Shown: piece by piece, positions 46,390 to 55,730 of the stretch
Layout of the letters: every line of letters begins with the position of its first letter
Position numbering within the stretch: position 1 is the stretch's first letter
Source: Candidatus Binataceae bacterium
GTDB lineage: Bacteria; Desulfobacterota; Binatia; Binatales; Binataceae
Direction: 5' to 3'
Assembly: GCA_035508495.1 (NCBI GenBank)
Contig: DATJMX010000028.1
Location: 58,326 to 122,325, forward strand
DNA length: 64,000 nucleotides
The notes under the pieces: generated by a model
The model's database searches: none
What the model saw: only the letters and a program-made list of their open reading frames with translations
Told to the model about the DNA's origin: nothing
Position numbers and translations under genes: made by a program

Positions 46390-47426
46390 CACGCCCTCTG
46401 AATCGCGCGCCGCGCCTCGCCGCTGGTGGCAGCCCGCGCGGCGTATTCGATCGCCGCGAGCATGCTCGAGGGATCGGCCTGCCCGTTTCCAGCGATATCG
46501 AACGCCGTGCCATGATCGGGCGAAGTGCGAATGAATGGCAACCCGATCGTCACGTTGACCGCCCGATCAAACTCCAAGGTCTTGAGCGCGATCAAGCCCT
46601 GGTCGTGATACATGGCCACAGCCGCGTCAAACCTGAATTTTCCTTGATGCCGGATAAATGCCGTGTCAGGCGCAAGCGGACCGAAGGCGTCGATTCCTTC
46701 GCGCCGAACGCGGTGAATTGCGGGTGCGATGATGCGCGTTTCCTCGTCGCCGAAGAGCCCGTTCTCGCCCGCATGCGGATTGAAGCCGAGCACCCCGATG
46801 CGCGGGCCCATGAGCCCGAGCGGATGCTGCAAATGCGCCGCGAGCAGGCGAATCGTGTCGGCCACGCCCTTCTGCGTCAGCGCCCCCGAAACCTTGGCGA
46901 GTCCCATATGCACCGTCACCAGCGCGACCCGAAGTTGACCGCCGCCAAACATCATGCGCCAGCGCTTCGACCGCGAGAGATCGGCCAGCAGCTCAGAGTG
47001 ACCGGGATAATGATGCCCCGCGCGATCCCACCATTCCTTGCTGATCGGCGCGGTCACGAGCGCATCGACCTCGCCGCGCAGCGCCATCTTCACTCCCGCC
47101 GTGACGTAGTCGAACGAAGCCGCCCCGCCTTCAACAGTCGGCATGCCTGGCGTCATCGCACGCGAAGAAAGCTCGCTCATCGGGATAACGCTCAGACCAT
47201 GCTTTTGGTTATGCGTGCCGTTCTGATTTTCCACCGGCTCGGGAACGCCGCGCAGTTTTTCCGCCGCGGATTGCATAGCCGCGAGATCGCCGATTACAGC
47301 GAGGCGCGGCGCACCCGGTTTCGATTCGAGCGCGGCGGCGGCCTTGAGAATTACCTCGGCGCCGATCCCCGCCGGATCGCCCATGCTGATCGCGATAAGC
47401 GGAGAAGCATTTCGAGCGCGGCTCAC
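46389..47426 (-). CDS. pdxA: 4-hydroxythreonine-4-phosphate dehydrogenase
   Basis: Pyridoxal-phosphate synthesis enzyme (DXP-dependent route) of 345 residues. [17 protein letters not shown] is the family start, [14 protein letters not shown] the substrate loop, [11 protein letters not shown] the zinc His region, [16 protein letters not shown] and [10 protein letters not shown] the other zinc ligands, and [14 protein letters not shown] the end motif. The start is GTG overlapping the stop of the SurA-like gene. surA-pdxA adjacency is also known in enterobacteria. Confidence 0.96.
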
Positions 47427-48436
47427 TTGGTGGTTGCGAAGAGTTTGGGGTCGACGGTTTCGACGTAATGCTTCTTGATCAGCTCGGTCTCGGTCCAGTT
47501 CTGCAGTTGCGCCTGCATGCGCTCATTCTGCAGCTCTTCGCGGATACTGTCTTTAACCTCGGAGAGCGGCCGCGGACCGGGGATCTCGTGTGCCTCGAGC
47601 TTCATGATGTGGTAGCCGAACTTGGTGCGGACCACGGGCGACACGTCGCCGGGCTTGAGGTTCTTGATGGCGGCAAAGATCGCGTCGTTGATATCGCCCG
47701 GCTCGAACCATCCGAGCTCGCCGCCCTTGGTCTTGGAATCATCGTCGGAGTACTTGAGCGCGAGGTCGTTGAAGTCCATCCCCTTCATGATCTGCGCGCG
47801 AATTGCGTCGGCTTTGCGCTTGGCGGCCGCGTCCTGCTGAGCGGTCGCGTTGGCCGGCACGCTAACGAGAATTTGCGCAATCCGCAGGCGCTCGGTCTTA
47901 ACGGTGACATCTTCCTTGTGCTCATTGTAGAAAGCCACGATGTCCGCGTCGCTCACCTTGATCTTCTCGCGGACTTCACCTTCGATCATCTCCTGTTTGA
48001 CGAGGTTGTCGCGCGCGCGCTTGCGAAAATCCTCGTAGCTGATGCCCTGCTGTTGCAGCGAGTCGCGCATCTGCTGCTCGGTCATGTGCTGCCCCTGCCG
48101 CAGCTGATCGATGTAACGATCGACCTGCGCTTCATCGACCTTGTCCTCGTATTTCTTCTGCTCTTCCTCGAGCAGCTTTTCGTCAATGAGCGCCTTCAGC
48201 GCCTTGCGTGCGATCGGTGAATCGAGAAAATCATCGGTGCCAACCGACTCTCCATGCTGGGAAAGGAATTCCTCGACATCACGCTCGGTGATCGGATCGC
48301 CATCGACCGAAGCGACGACCTCGTTCACAACCTGCTGCGCGCGAACCGGCGCATAGTTACCCAAAAAGAAAATGACAGCAGCGACGCCGACGGCGGCGCG
48401 ATACCAACGCTTCGAGCACTTACGATTTAACGGCAT
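47423..48436 (-). CDS. SurA-like periplasmic peptidyl-prolyl isomerase/chaperone
   Basis: A 337-residue exported chaperone for outer-membrane proteins. Signal peptide: KRWYRAAVGVAAVIFFLG, cut near PVRAQ. The SurA N-terminal helical domain (about 35-170, VVASVDGDPITERDVEEF) is followed by one parvulin domain (about 185-285, RIAQILVSVP, KYSDDDSKTKGGELGWF, GYHIMKLE). E. coli SurA has two parvulin domains, so this is the shorter single-domain form. The frame opens at 48493 inside mfd; ATG 48436 is chosen because it fits the signal peptide. pdxA follows by GTGA overlap. Confidence 0.88.
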   Translation of the reverse strand: MPLNRKCSKRWYRAAVGVAAVIFFLGNYAPVRAQQVVNEVVASVDGDPITERDVEEFLSQHGESVGTDDFLDSPIARKALKALIDEKLLEEEQKKYEDKVDEAQVDRYIDQLRQGQHMTEQQMRDSLQQQGISYEDFRKRARDNLVKQEMIEGEVREKIKVSDADIVAFYNEHKEDVTVKTERLRIAQILVSVPANATAQQDAAAKRKADAIRAQIMKGMDFNDLALKYSDDDSKTKGGELGWFEPGDINDAIFAAIKNLKPGDVSPVVRTKFGYHIMKLEAHEIPGPRPLSEVKDSIREELQNERMQAQLQNWTETELIKKHYVETVDPKLFATTK

Positions 48437-48440
48437 CGAT

Positions 48441-51400
48441 TCAATTGAGGACCGGCCCAGATTGCTGCGCCGGCCAGTTTTCCAATTTTTCACACGCTGC
48501 CAGGGCCTGCAAGATACCGTTCATCTGCGCGAAGGTTTGCTCGTAATCGCCGGGTTCGACTCGCACGATAACCTGGAACGTCGGCGTCAGCTTCATCGTG
48601 CGCCGATTCTGCTCCGCCAGCTTCACCAGCCGCTCGGTGTCGAGCGGCGCTTCGGGATGGAACCGCACGTCGAGCTGATTGCCCTTGGCGATCGCGCTCG
48701 TGATGAGAAGCTGCTTCATCTGGCGCCGGATATTCATCGCCGCGATCAGGTTCTCGACCAGTGTGGGTACGGGACCAAAGCGATCGCGCATCTCGTCCTT
48801 GAGCTCGTCGAGATCGGTCTCGTTTTCGGCGCGCGCGAGCCGCCGATAGAGCACCAGGCGCTCGTTTTCGTCCTCGACGTAACTGTCGGGGATGTACGCC
48901 GGTACGCCGATCCGAAGTTCGGGCTCGAAGTCGGGACGCGGCGGCTGCCCGCGCAACTCGGCAATCGCCTGCTCCATCATCTCGGTGTAAAGCTCGAATC
49001 CGACCGCCGCGATTTGCCCCGATTGCTCGCGCCCGAGCAGATTGCCGGCGCCGCGATGCTCGAGGTCCGCCATCGCAAGCTTGAATCCTCCGCCGACGTT
49101 CTCCGACTCGACCAGCTCGCGCAGCGCGTCGATCCGCTGCTTGGCGTCGCGCGTGATGATGTGCTCGCCCGGAATCAGCAGGTAGGCATAGGCCTTCTGC
49201 CGCGCGCGACCGACGCGGCCGCGCAACTGGTAGAGCTGCGCGAGCCCAAAATGATCGGCCCGGTTGATAATCATCGTGTTGGCGTTGGGAATGTCGAGGC
49301 CCGATTCGATTATCGCCGAGCACACCAGCACATTGACGCGCTTCTCGATGAAGTCGCGCATCACGTCTTCGAGCTCGCGCTCCTTCATCTGGCCGTGCGC
49401 CACGGCGGTTTTGGCCTCGGGCACGAGGGCGCGCAAATGCCGCGCCATGTACTGGATATTCTCGACGCGATTGTGAACGAAGAACACCTGTCCGCCGCGG
49501 TTGAGCTCGCGCAGGATCGCGTCGCGAATCGTGTCATCGTCGAAATGTGCGACGAAGGTGCGGATCGCCTGGCGCGCTGGCGGCGGCGTCTGGATCACCG
49601 ACAGATCGCGGATCCCGAGCATCGCCATGTGCAGCGTGCGCGGAATCGGCGTCGCCGTCATCGTCAGCACCGGCACGAGTTTCTTGAGCTTGCGAATCCG
49701 CTCCTTGTCGGCGACGCCGAAGCGATGCTCCTCGTCGATGATGAGCAGGCCGAGGCGCGGGAACTGCACATCGGACGTGAGCAGGCGATGGGTTCCGACG
49801 ACGATATCGACCTTGCCGTGCGCGAGGTCCTCGATCGTCGTCTTGATTTCCTTGCTGGTGCGAAAGCGCGAGACCATATCGACTCGCACCGGGTAATCCT
49901 TGAAGCGCTCGCGGAAGGTGTTCCAGTGCTGCTCGGCGAGAATCGTCGTCGGCACCAGCACGGCGACCTGGCGTCCGTCGTTCACCGCGACGAACGCCGC
50001 GCGCAGCGCGACCTCGGTCTTGCCGAAGCCGGCGTCGCCGCAAATCAGGCGATCCATCGGCTTGCTGCGCGTCAAGTCGCGCAGCACGTCGTCGATAGCC
50101 GCTTGTTGATCGGGAGTCTCTTCAAACTCGAAGCGCTCATTGAACTCGTCGAGGTCGCGGCCCGGATGCGGAAAGGCGTGCCCTTCGAGCACTTCGCGGG
50201 CTGCGTAAACCTCGAGCAGCTCCGACGCCATCGCGAGCACTGCTTCCTTGGTGCGGCGTTTGACCTTGTCCCACGAACCGCTGCCCAGGCGATCGAGCTT
50301 CGGCGGCTCAGAATCCGAGCCGATGTAACGCTGGACGAGGTTGATGCGCTCGACCGGCAGATACATCGTGTCGTTGCCGGCGTATTCGAGATTAAGAAAA
50401 TCGCCTTCGGTATCGGCCACCTTCAAATGCTTCAGGCCGCGGAAGCGCCCGATGCCGTGATCGATATGAACGACGAAATCTTCGGGCCGCAGCTCTTCAA
50501 GGTTGAGCAGCGCGGCCTTCGGTGTGGGTCGCGAGCGGCGCCGCACCCGCGGCTCGCCGAAAATCTCCTCTTCGCTGTAGACGAAGATACCGTCCTCGGG
50601 CAGCACCGTGCCTGCGGATATCTCGCCCTCGAAAATCGCCGGACGAAAATCCGGCCACTCGAGCAGCGCCGCGAAGCTGCGGCATTCAGTGTTGACCGCG
50701 ATGTCGTAGGCCTCGAGATGGCGCCGCAGCCGCGCGACCTGGTTCGGTCCCTCGACCACCATCAGCGCCCTGCCCTGCCCGCGCTGAATTTCCTTGAGCT
50801 GATCAGCCAACGGCTCGAAGCTGATCGGCGCGCGCGATCCGGACAGATGATTGCTGCCGAGCTTCGTGCTCGGTGACGAACTGATCTCAATCGGCGGCGC
50901 CCATCCCTCGCGCGGCGACATGATCGTTACGAGTGAGCCGACCTCGATCGCCGTGAGTTGATTAAGCGAATGCTCGATCTCCTCCGTGTCCAGAAAGAGC
51001 GACTCCGGCGCCGGATGAAAGAGCGGTTTCTCCGCCGCCGCCGCTGCTTCTTTGGAAATCGTGTCCTCGAAGCGCGAAGCTTCGGCGACCACGCGGCCGG
51101 GATCGATCAGCCATCCGATGGTCGACGGCGGCAGGTAGTCGAAAATCGTGTCGAGCGCGCGCCCGTACACGAACGGCATCAGGAACTCCGCGCCTGGGAA
51201 GAGAAGCCCGTTCTCCAACGTCTCGGCCATCTCCTCGGCTTCCTTGCGTACCATGCCGATATCGGCAGCACGCACCGCGACGTCGTCGCGCAGACGCTTA
51301 TCGCGCAGGACAGCCTGCGGCACGAATCGCGCGCGGATGATTATCGCTTCCTTGATTTCGCCGGCAGAGCGCTGACTGCCAGCCTCGAAATGTCGAATCG

Positions 51401-52091
51401 AGGTCACGATGTCATCCTCGAACTCGATGCGCATCGGATCGCGATAGAGCGGCGAGTACACATCGAGGAGTCCGCCGCGCACGCTGAAGTCGCCCGGCTC
51501 CTCGGTCTGCGGCACGCGCTGATAGCCAGCGCTGGCAAGCATCTCGACCAGCAGCTCGAGGTCGAGCCGATCTGCCGCCGCGACTTTGATCACGGAGTCG
51601 TTGAAGATCGCGCGCGGCATCGTCCGCATCATCAGCGCTTCAGCCGACGTGATCACGATCGGCGCCTCGGTGCGAAGGATGGCGTACAGCGCCGCGAGTT
51701 GCTCAGCCTGAGTGTCAGGCGGGGGCGACAGATGCGCGAATGGCTTCACTTCCCACGCCGGCAACAGATGCACGCGGCGCGTGGCCGCATCGCTCTCCAG
51801 CGATTCGTCGAGGAAGAGCGCCGCCTCGCCAGCGAGCGCCTCGGCCTCACGCGCGAGCGACGTCACGACGAGGATCGGCCGCTGCACTTTCAGCGCAGCT
51901 TCGCGCAGCATCAGCACGTTGGCCGTGCCGCGCAGTCCCATGATCGGGAAGCGCCGCTCCCGATTCGAATCGAGGCGAGCGACTAATTCGCCGGCGGCAT
52001 CTTTCAAACTTCGCAGCAAATTTCCGAGCTCCAAACGCAAAACCGCCTGCGGGCAACACGCGCGGACACGTATCGCCAGCGGCAACGCCAC
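48441..52091 (-). CDS. mfd: transcription-repair coupling factor
   Basis: A 1216-residue ATP-dependent translocase that pushes stalled RNA polymerase off DNA and recruits UvrA. The N-terminal UvrB-like part covers about 1-350; the CarD-like RNA-polymerase-interaction domain lies near 550-620 (DFVVHIDHGIGRFRGL); the helicase motor has Walker A CGDAGFGKTEVALRAAF, IIDEEHRFGV, TATPIPRTL and QLRGRVGRARQKAYAY; the C-terminal TRCF domain closes it. The start is GTG near 52091 with no obvious Shine-Dalgarno; an internal start is possible. It heads the mfd-surA-pdxA-uvrA operon. Confidence 0.97.
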   Translation of the reverse strand: MALPLAIRVRACCPQAVLRLELGNLLRSLKDAAGELVARLDSNRERRFPIMGLRGTANVLMLREAALKVQRPILVVTSLAREAEALAGEAALFLDESLESDAATRRVHLLPAWEVKPFAHLSPPPDTQAEQLAALYAILRTEAPIVITSAEALMMRTMPRAIFNDSVIKVAAADRLDLELLVEMLASAGYQRVPQTEEPGDFSVRGGLLDVYSPLYRDPMRIEFEDDIVTSIRHFEAGSQRSAGEIKEAIIIRARFVPQAVLRDKRLRDDVAVRAADIGMVRKEAEEMAETLENGLLFPGAEFLMPFVYGRALDTIFDYLPPSTIGWLIDPGRVVAEASRFEDTISKEAAAAAEKPLFHPAPESLFLDTEEIEHSLNQLTAIEVGSLVTIMSPREGWAPPIEISSSPSTKLGSNHLSGSRAPISFEPLADQLKEIQRGQGRALMVVEGPNQVARLRRHLEAYDIAVNTECRSFAALLEWPDFRPAIFEGEISAGTVLPEDGIFVYSEEEIFGEPRVRRRSRPTPKAALLNLEELRPEDFVVHIDHGIGRFRGLKHLKVADTEGDFLNLEYAGNDTMYLPVERINLVQRYIGSDSEPPKLDRLGSGSWDKVKRRTKEAVLAMASELLEVYAAREVLEGHAFPHPGRDLDEFNERFEFEETPDQQAAIDDVLRDLTRSKPMDRLICGDAGFGKTEVALRAAFVAVNDGRQVAVLVPTTILAEQHWNTFRERFKDYPVRVDMVSRFRTSKEIKTTIEDLAHGKVDIVVGTHRLLTSDVQFPRLGLLIIDEEHRFGVADKERIRKLKKLVPVLTMTATPIPRTLHMAMLGIRDLSVIQTPPPARQAIRTFVAHFDDDTIRDAILRELNRGGQVFFVHNRVENIQYMARHLRALVPEAKTAVAHGQMKERELEDVMRDFIEKRVNVLVCSAIIESGLDIPNANTMIINRADHFGLAQLYQLRGRVGRARQKAYAYLLIPGEHIITRDAKQRIDALRELVESENVGGGFKLAMADLEHRGAGNLLGREQSGQIAAVGFELYTEMMEQAIAELRGQPPRPDFEPELRIGVPAYIPDSYVEDENERLVLYRRLARAENETDLDELKDEMRDRFGPVPTLVENLIAAMNIRRQMKQLLITSAIAKGNQLDVRFHPEAPLDTERLVKLAEQNRRTMKLTPTFQVIVRVEPGDYEQTFAQMNGILQALAACEKLENWPAQQSGPVLN

Positions 52092-52138
52092 ATAGTAGCA
52101 GGATTGTTGTGGTGAAGATCGTGACCGCGAGTCTTGAC

Positions 52139-52921
52139 TCAGTATGAGAACGTTCCAGTCTCGGCGAGTCTGCCGAGCCCCAGGTTATCGGGCTTCACCG
52201 GCTTTGCGACGCGCGTGCGTCCCACTCTCACCGCGATTTTCAGGGTGCGATGATCGCCTGGGTGAACAAGCCGAATCACTGTTAGGTAAACTGTATCACC
52301 GGGCCTCAGTTTTCTGATCGCTGCTTCCCAATCCTCGCGGCCGTGGATTCGCACGTCGTCCACCGCGACAATTAGATCTCCCTCCTGCGCACCACCCATC
52401 GTATGTCGAAGAAGGTCAATCAAATCATCCGATGGGATCTTCGGCTGGTTATCCTGCGCCTGCAAGCCCGCGTGTGCTGCCGGACCGTTTGGCTGCACCT
52501 TGATTACTTCAAGACCGTGTTCCTCCATCCCTCGGAAGCACTTGGCGGTGTATTGGACCTCGATACCGAGGTACGGCGCCGATTCGCGATATTGCCGGTC
52601 AAACTGTTCTTCGAGATGCGGATGGAAATTGCGATCGAGCGCGGCGCGCTCCTGCGACTGCTTGAACGCGCGATCGACCGCTAGCTCGCCACGAGTTCCG
52701 GACCTTGGAGAGACCGCGGGTTGCGGCTCAAGTTCGAGCGTCGGTGCTGAAGTCGCCAAGGCTTGCGGCGCGGGCGCGATCGCCTTCGCAACGGCTTCCG
52801 ATTGCGGCGCGATCGATGGCAGCGCGGGATTCTGCGCCGAGCCTCCGCGCGCAGCTCCACTCGCCGCGGCAAGCACGCTTGCGATCGCAAAGCTCATCAC
52901 GATTTGCCCGCGTGTTGGCAT
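52139..52921 (-). CDS. exported PDZ-domain protein, array copy 3
   Basis: A 260-residue exported protein: signal peptide (IVMSFAIASVLAAASGAARG), a Pro/Gln-rich linker (about 30-110), then one PDZ-like domain (about 115-245). The core shows YLGIEVQYTAKCFRGMEE, HGLEVIKVQPNGPAAHAGL, GDLIVAVDDVRIHGRED and LRPGDTVYLTVIRLVHPGDH. Two paralogs with the same layout lie directly upstream. No protease domain is attached, unlike DegP or CtpA. An ATG at 52897 would also leave a signal peptide. It starts six bases after the stop of copy 2 and is probably co-transcribed. Role unknown; an adaptor for envelope substrates is a guess. Confidence 0.8.
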   Translation of the reverse strand: MPTRGQIVMSFAIASVLAAASGAARGGSAQNPALPSIAPQSEAVAKAIAPAPQALATSAPTLELEPQPAVSPRSGTRGELAVDRAFKQSQERAALDRNFHPHLEEQFDRQYRESAPYLGIEVQYTAKCFRGMEEHGLEVIKVQPNGPAAHAGLQAQDNQPKIPSDDLIDLLRHTMGGAQEGDLIVAVDDVRIHGREDWEAAIRKLRPGDTVYLTVIRLVHPGDHRTLKIAVRVGRTRVAKPVKPDNLGLGRLAETGTFSY

Positions 52922-52927
52922 CGCCGC

Positions 52928-53719
52928 TCAGTACACGTAGTTCTCCGCCTCGGATTCCGGCGCTGGCGTGGACACTTTTGAAGGCGGCGGCGCACTCGCC
53001 GCGACTTCAAACGTCTCGCGCCCGATGTTCACCGCGATCTTCATCGTTTTGTGATTGCCACCCGGCAGCGGCCGGATGATCGTCAGGTACATCGTGTCGC
53101 CGGGCTTGAGCTTGAGCATCGCGGCGTCGAGATCGTCCTTGCTCCGCACGCGCTCGTCGTCCACCGCGACGATCAGATCGCCATCCATGCCGAACGCGCC
53201 AGTGGGCTCAAGCAGACCTGCGATCGGTCCCAGAAGTGCGCCACCGACCACACCGAGCGGGCTGACCGGCGTCATCCCCTTGAGCCCGCCGACACTGCCA
53301 GGACCACCGGGATAAACGCTGATCACTTCGAGCCCGTTCTCCTCCATGCCGAGGTAGCACTTGGTCGTGTACTGCACCCGGATGCCGAGATACGGGCGCC
53401 GAATCGTTCCGCTTTGATGCGCTGCTGTCTCAGGCTTGGGCGCGGACTCGGCCTGCGCCTGCTTGAAGATACGATCGACAGGGAGCTGATCTATCTCTGG
53501 CGCCTTCGCCTCGCGAGGCTGCGGCTCCAGCTCGAGCATCGCATTTGGCGACGGCGCCGATTGCGGCGCGATCATCGGCAGCTCGCGCGAGGCCTCGGCT
53601 TGCGACGCGATCGAGGGCGTCGCCGCTTTGATCTGCGGTTCGGCGAAAGCCGCTCGCGCAACCGCGAACGGAATGACGGTGAGCGTGATTGAAGCGAGAA
53701 GGCTCGGGCGCGTGTGCAT
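52928..53719 (-). CDS. exported PDZ-domain protein, array copy 2
   Basis: A 263-residue paralog: signal peptide (SLLASITLTVIPFAVARAAFA), linker with repeated Pro/Gln/Glu (AIELEPQP-like LELEPQPREAKAP), and a PDZ domain with YLGIRVQYTTKCYLGMEE, NGLEVISVYPGGPGSVGGL, GDLIVAVDDERVRSKDDL and LKPGDTMYLTIIRPLPGGNH. Compared with copy 3 it has an extra loop between the GLEV strand and the GDLIV strand (VVGGALLGPIAGLLEP), which is hydrophobic and could be a binding patch. The single mature cysteine (KCY) is conserved in all copies. Confidence 0.8.
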   Translation of the reverse strand: MHTRPSLLASITLTVIPFAVARAAFAEPQIKAATPSIASQAEASRELPMIAPQSAPSPNAMLELEPQPREAKAPEIDQLPVDRIFKQAQAESAPKPETAAHQSGTIRRPYLGIRVQYTTKCYLGMEENGLEVISVYPGGPGSVGGLKGMTPVSPLGVVGGALLGPIAGLLEPTGAFGMDGDLIVAVDDERVRSKDDLDAAMLKLKPGDTMYLTIIRPLPGGNHKTMKIAVNIGRETFEVAASAPPPSKVSTPAPESEAENYVY

Positions 53720-53827
53720 GGCCGATCACCTCGCGAACTGTCTGGCTCAACCGCAATCCTAGGATTGAGGTTCACCTGTCACAAGTCGAAAAGTGCCTAG
53801 CTCGCGCGAGCGGCTGACGAATGCGGC

Positions 53828-54628
53828 TTAGTGCGTGTAGCTTTCGGTGCCGGCCTGAGAGCCGTATGGGTCGGAGTTGCTGGCGACTGGAACGCCAGAG
53901 TCGCCGAGCGTGACCGCGATTTTCTCGGTCTGATGGTTCCCGCCGGGCAGCGGTCGAATCACCGTCAGGTACATCGTGTCGCCTGGCTTGAGCTGGCTCA
54001 TCGCGTAGTCGAGATCTTCCTGGCTGCGCACGCGTCGATCGTCGATCGCGACGATGAGATCACCGCCTTCGCCAAGGTCGCCATTCTTCTCCAGCAAGTG
54101 CTGCGTCAGCGTGCCGAAAATCGGAACCATTCCAGCTATCGTCGCCGCCGCGGCTCCCGTGCCAGTGGCGTCAGTCGGAGGGCGCAGCCCCGCCTTTTGC
54201 GCCGGGCTATTCGGATCGACGGTCAGGACTTCAAGGCCGTGCTCCTCCGAACCCTTGTAACACATGGTGGTGTATTTCGCGGTTATGCCGAGCAGCGGAC
54301 GATGAGGCGGGCGCGACGAATCGCCCCCATTGGAGCGCGGCTGGAAATTAGGCTCGACCGATGAAGTATCGTTTTGACGAAACTGGCGCTCATCGGGAAC
54401 TTCCTGCACCGCGGGCCTCGGCTGCTGAAGCCCGGGCTGCGGCGCGATTTCCAGCGTGCGATCGTCCTCGCGGCCCTGACCGCTGATGCCGGGGGGCGGC
54501 GCACTGCTCCCGCCCTGAGAACTCACCTGCGCGGGAGCGGAGTCATCCTGCGCACATACAGGACCGTTCGCTACGAGCAGGCCAATCGCCAGCGCTCCAC
54601 TTATGGCTATATTCGCGAGCTTCGACAC
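53828..54628 (-). CDS. exported PDZ-domain protein, array copy 1
   Basis: A 266-residue first member of the tandem trio: signal peptide (NIAISGALAIGLLVANGPVCA), Ser/Gly/Gln/Pro-rich linker, and a PDZ domain with LLGITAKYTTMCYKGSEE, HGLEVLTVDPNSPAQKAGL, GDLIVAIDDRRVRSQEDL and LKPGDTMYLTVIRPLPGGNH. It carries the same inserted Gly/Ala-rich loop as copy 2 (TGTGAAAATIAGMVPIFG). A gap of 108 bases separates it from copy 2. It is divergent from the dehydrogenase gene at 54729, so the promoter should lie in 54629-54728, where no clear box is seen. Confidence 0.8.
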   Translation of the reverse strand: MSKLANIAISGALAIGLLVANGPVCAQDDSAPAQVSSQGGSSAPPPGISGQGREDDRTLEIAPQPGLQQPRPAVQEVPDERQFRQNDTSSVEPNFQPRSNGGDSSRPPHRPLLGITAKYTTMCYKGSEEHGLEVLTVDPNSPAQKAGLRPPTDATGTGAAAATIAGMVPIFGTLTQHLLEKNGDLGEGGDLIVAIDDRRVRSQEDLDYAMSQLKPGDTMYLTVIRPLPGGNHQTEKIAVTLGDSGVPVASNSDPYGSQAGTESYTH

Positions 54629-54728
54629 GATTCGCTGCTAATGATGATAGGACGTGCTTTTGACACTCTCAAGCGGCAGCCGAAACTTGATGCCGCCGCA
54701 CCATCGTGCGAAAGTTTCCGAAAATCAC

Positions 54729-55730
54729 ATGAAGATAGTAGCCACAGTCCCGCTCACCGACTATCAGCGCAGCAAGATCGCGGCGGCCGTGCCGGGCGCC
54801 GATATTGTCGATCGGCAATGCCGCTCGCGCGAAGAAGCGGGCGCGCTGGTAAGCGGCGGATGCGACGTGCTGCTCACCTTTCTCATTCCGAACGATCTGC
54901 CGAAGCAGGCGCCCGCGCTGCGCTGGATTCAGCTGCTCAGCGCCGGTGCCGATCACGCGCTGCCCGCTCTCAAAGGCACCGGAATTCCCTTCACAACTTC
55001 GAGCGGTATCCATGCCACTCCCATCGGCGAGTACACGATCGCGTCGATGCTGGCGTGGGCGCGGCGCTTTCACGTCACCATTCGCGCGCAATCGCGGCAC
55101 GAATGGTCGCGCCGCGCTGTCATGAACAATCTCGACGTGATCCGCGGCAAAACGATCGGCATCGTCGGCTACGGTTCGATCGGCCGCGAGACCGGCCGCC
55201 TCGCCGCGGCGTTCGGGATGCGCGTGCTCGCGCTCAAGCGCAATCCCGACGAGCGTCGCGATCCCGGATGGTGCCCCGAGGGCCTCGGCGATCCCGAGGG
55301 CCGCATCCCCGAGCGATGGTTCGGGCGCGAGGGATGCGCTGAGATGTTGAACCAGAGTGACTACGTGTCAGTTACGCTGCCCAACACCGCCCATACGGTG
55401 AAGTTCGTCGGCGCGAAGGAAATCGCCGCGATGAAGCCGGGATCCTACATCGTCAATATCGGGCGCGGCGCGGTGATCGACGAGCAGGCGCTAATCGAAG
55501 CGCTGAAGACCGGAAAAATTGGCGGTGCGGGCCTCGATGTCTTCGAGAAGGAACCGCTGCCGGCGGAAAGCGCGCTGTGGGATATCGAAGAAGCGCTCCT
55601 GACGCCGCACGTGTCAGGCGATTTTCGCGCTTACACCGATCTCGCGTGCGATCTGTTCGCCGAGAACCTGCGCCGCCTCAGCTCGGATCGGCCGCTGCTC
55701 AACGTCGTCGATCCGGCACAGGGATACTGA
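54729..55730 (+). CDS. D-isomer-specific 2-hydroxyacid dehydrogenase
   Basis: NAD(P)-dependent oxidoreductase of 333 residues. The NAD domain has TIGIVGYGSIGRETGRLA; NIGRGAVIDEQAL the substrate region; FEKEPLP the Glu and LLTPHVSGD the catalytic His. It lacks the usual Arg context in part, but the triad elements are in place. Glyoxylate/hydroxypyruvate reductase or phosphoglycerate-type activity is possible. The frame is open from 54654, but ATG 54729 begins the conserved MKIVATVPL. Its TGA abuts the convergent regulator's stop in a TGATCA palindrome. Confidence 0.92.
   Translation: MKIVATVPLTDYQRSKIAAAVPGADIVDRQCRSREEAGALVSGGCDVLLTFLIPNDLPKQAPALRWIQLLSAGADHALPALKGTGIPFTTSSGIHATPIGEYTIASMLAWARRFHVTIRAQSRHEWSRRAVMNNLDVIRGKTIGIVGYGSIGRETGRLAAAFGMRVLALKRNPDERRDPGWCPEGLGDPEGRIPERWFGREGCAEMLNQSDYVSVTLPNTAHTVKFVGAKEIAAMKPGSYIVNIGRGAVIDEQALIEALKTGKIGGAGLDVFEKEPLPAESALWDIEEALLTPHVSGDFRAYTDLACDLFAENLRRLSSDRPLLNVVDPAQGY

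Noticed and set aside
48372..50876. 834-codon open frame on the plus strand
   Set aside because: It is antisense to mfd, whose helicase motifs are unmistakable; composition (very rich in R, H, E, D and L without domains) is that of a GC-driven shadow frame.
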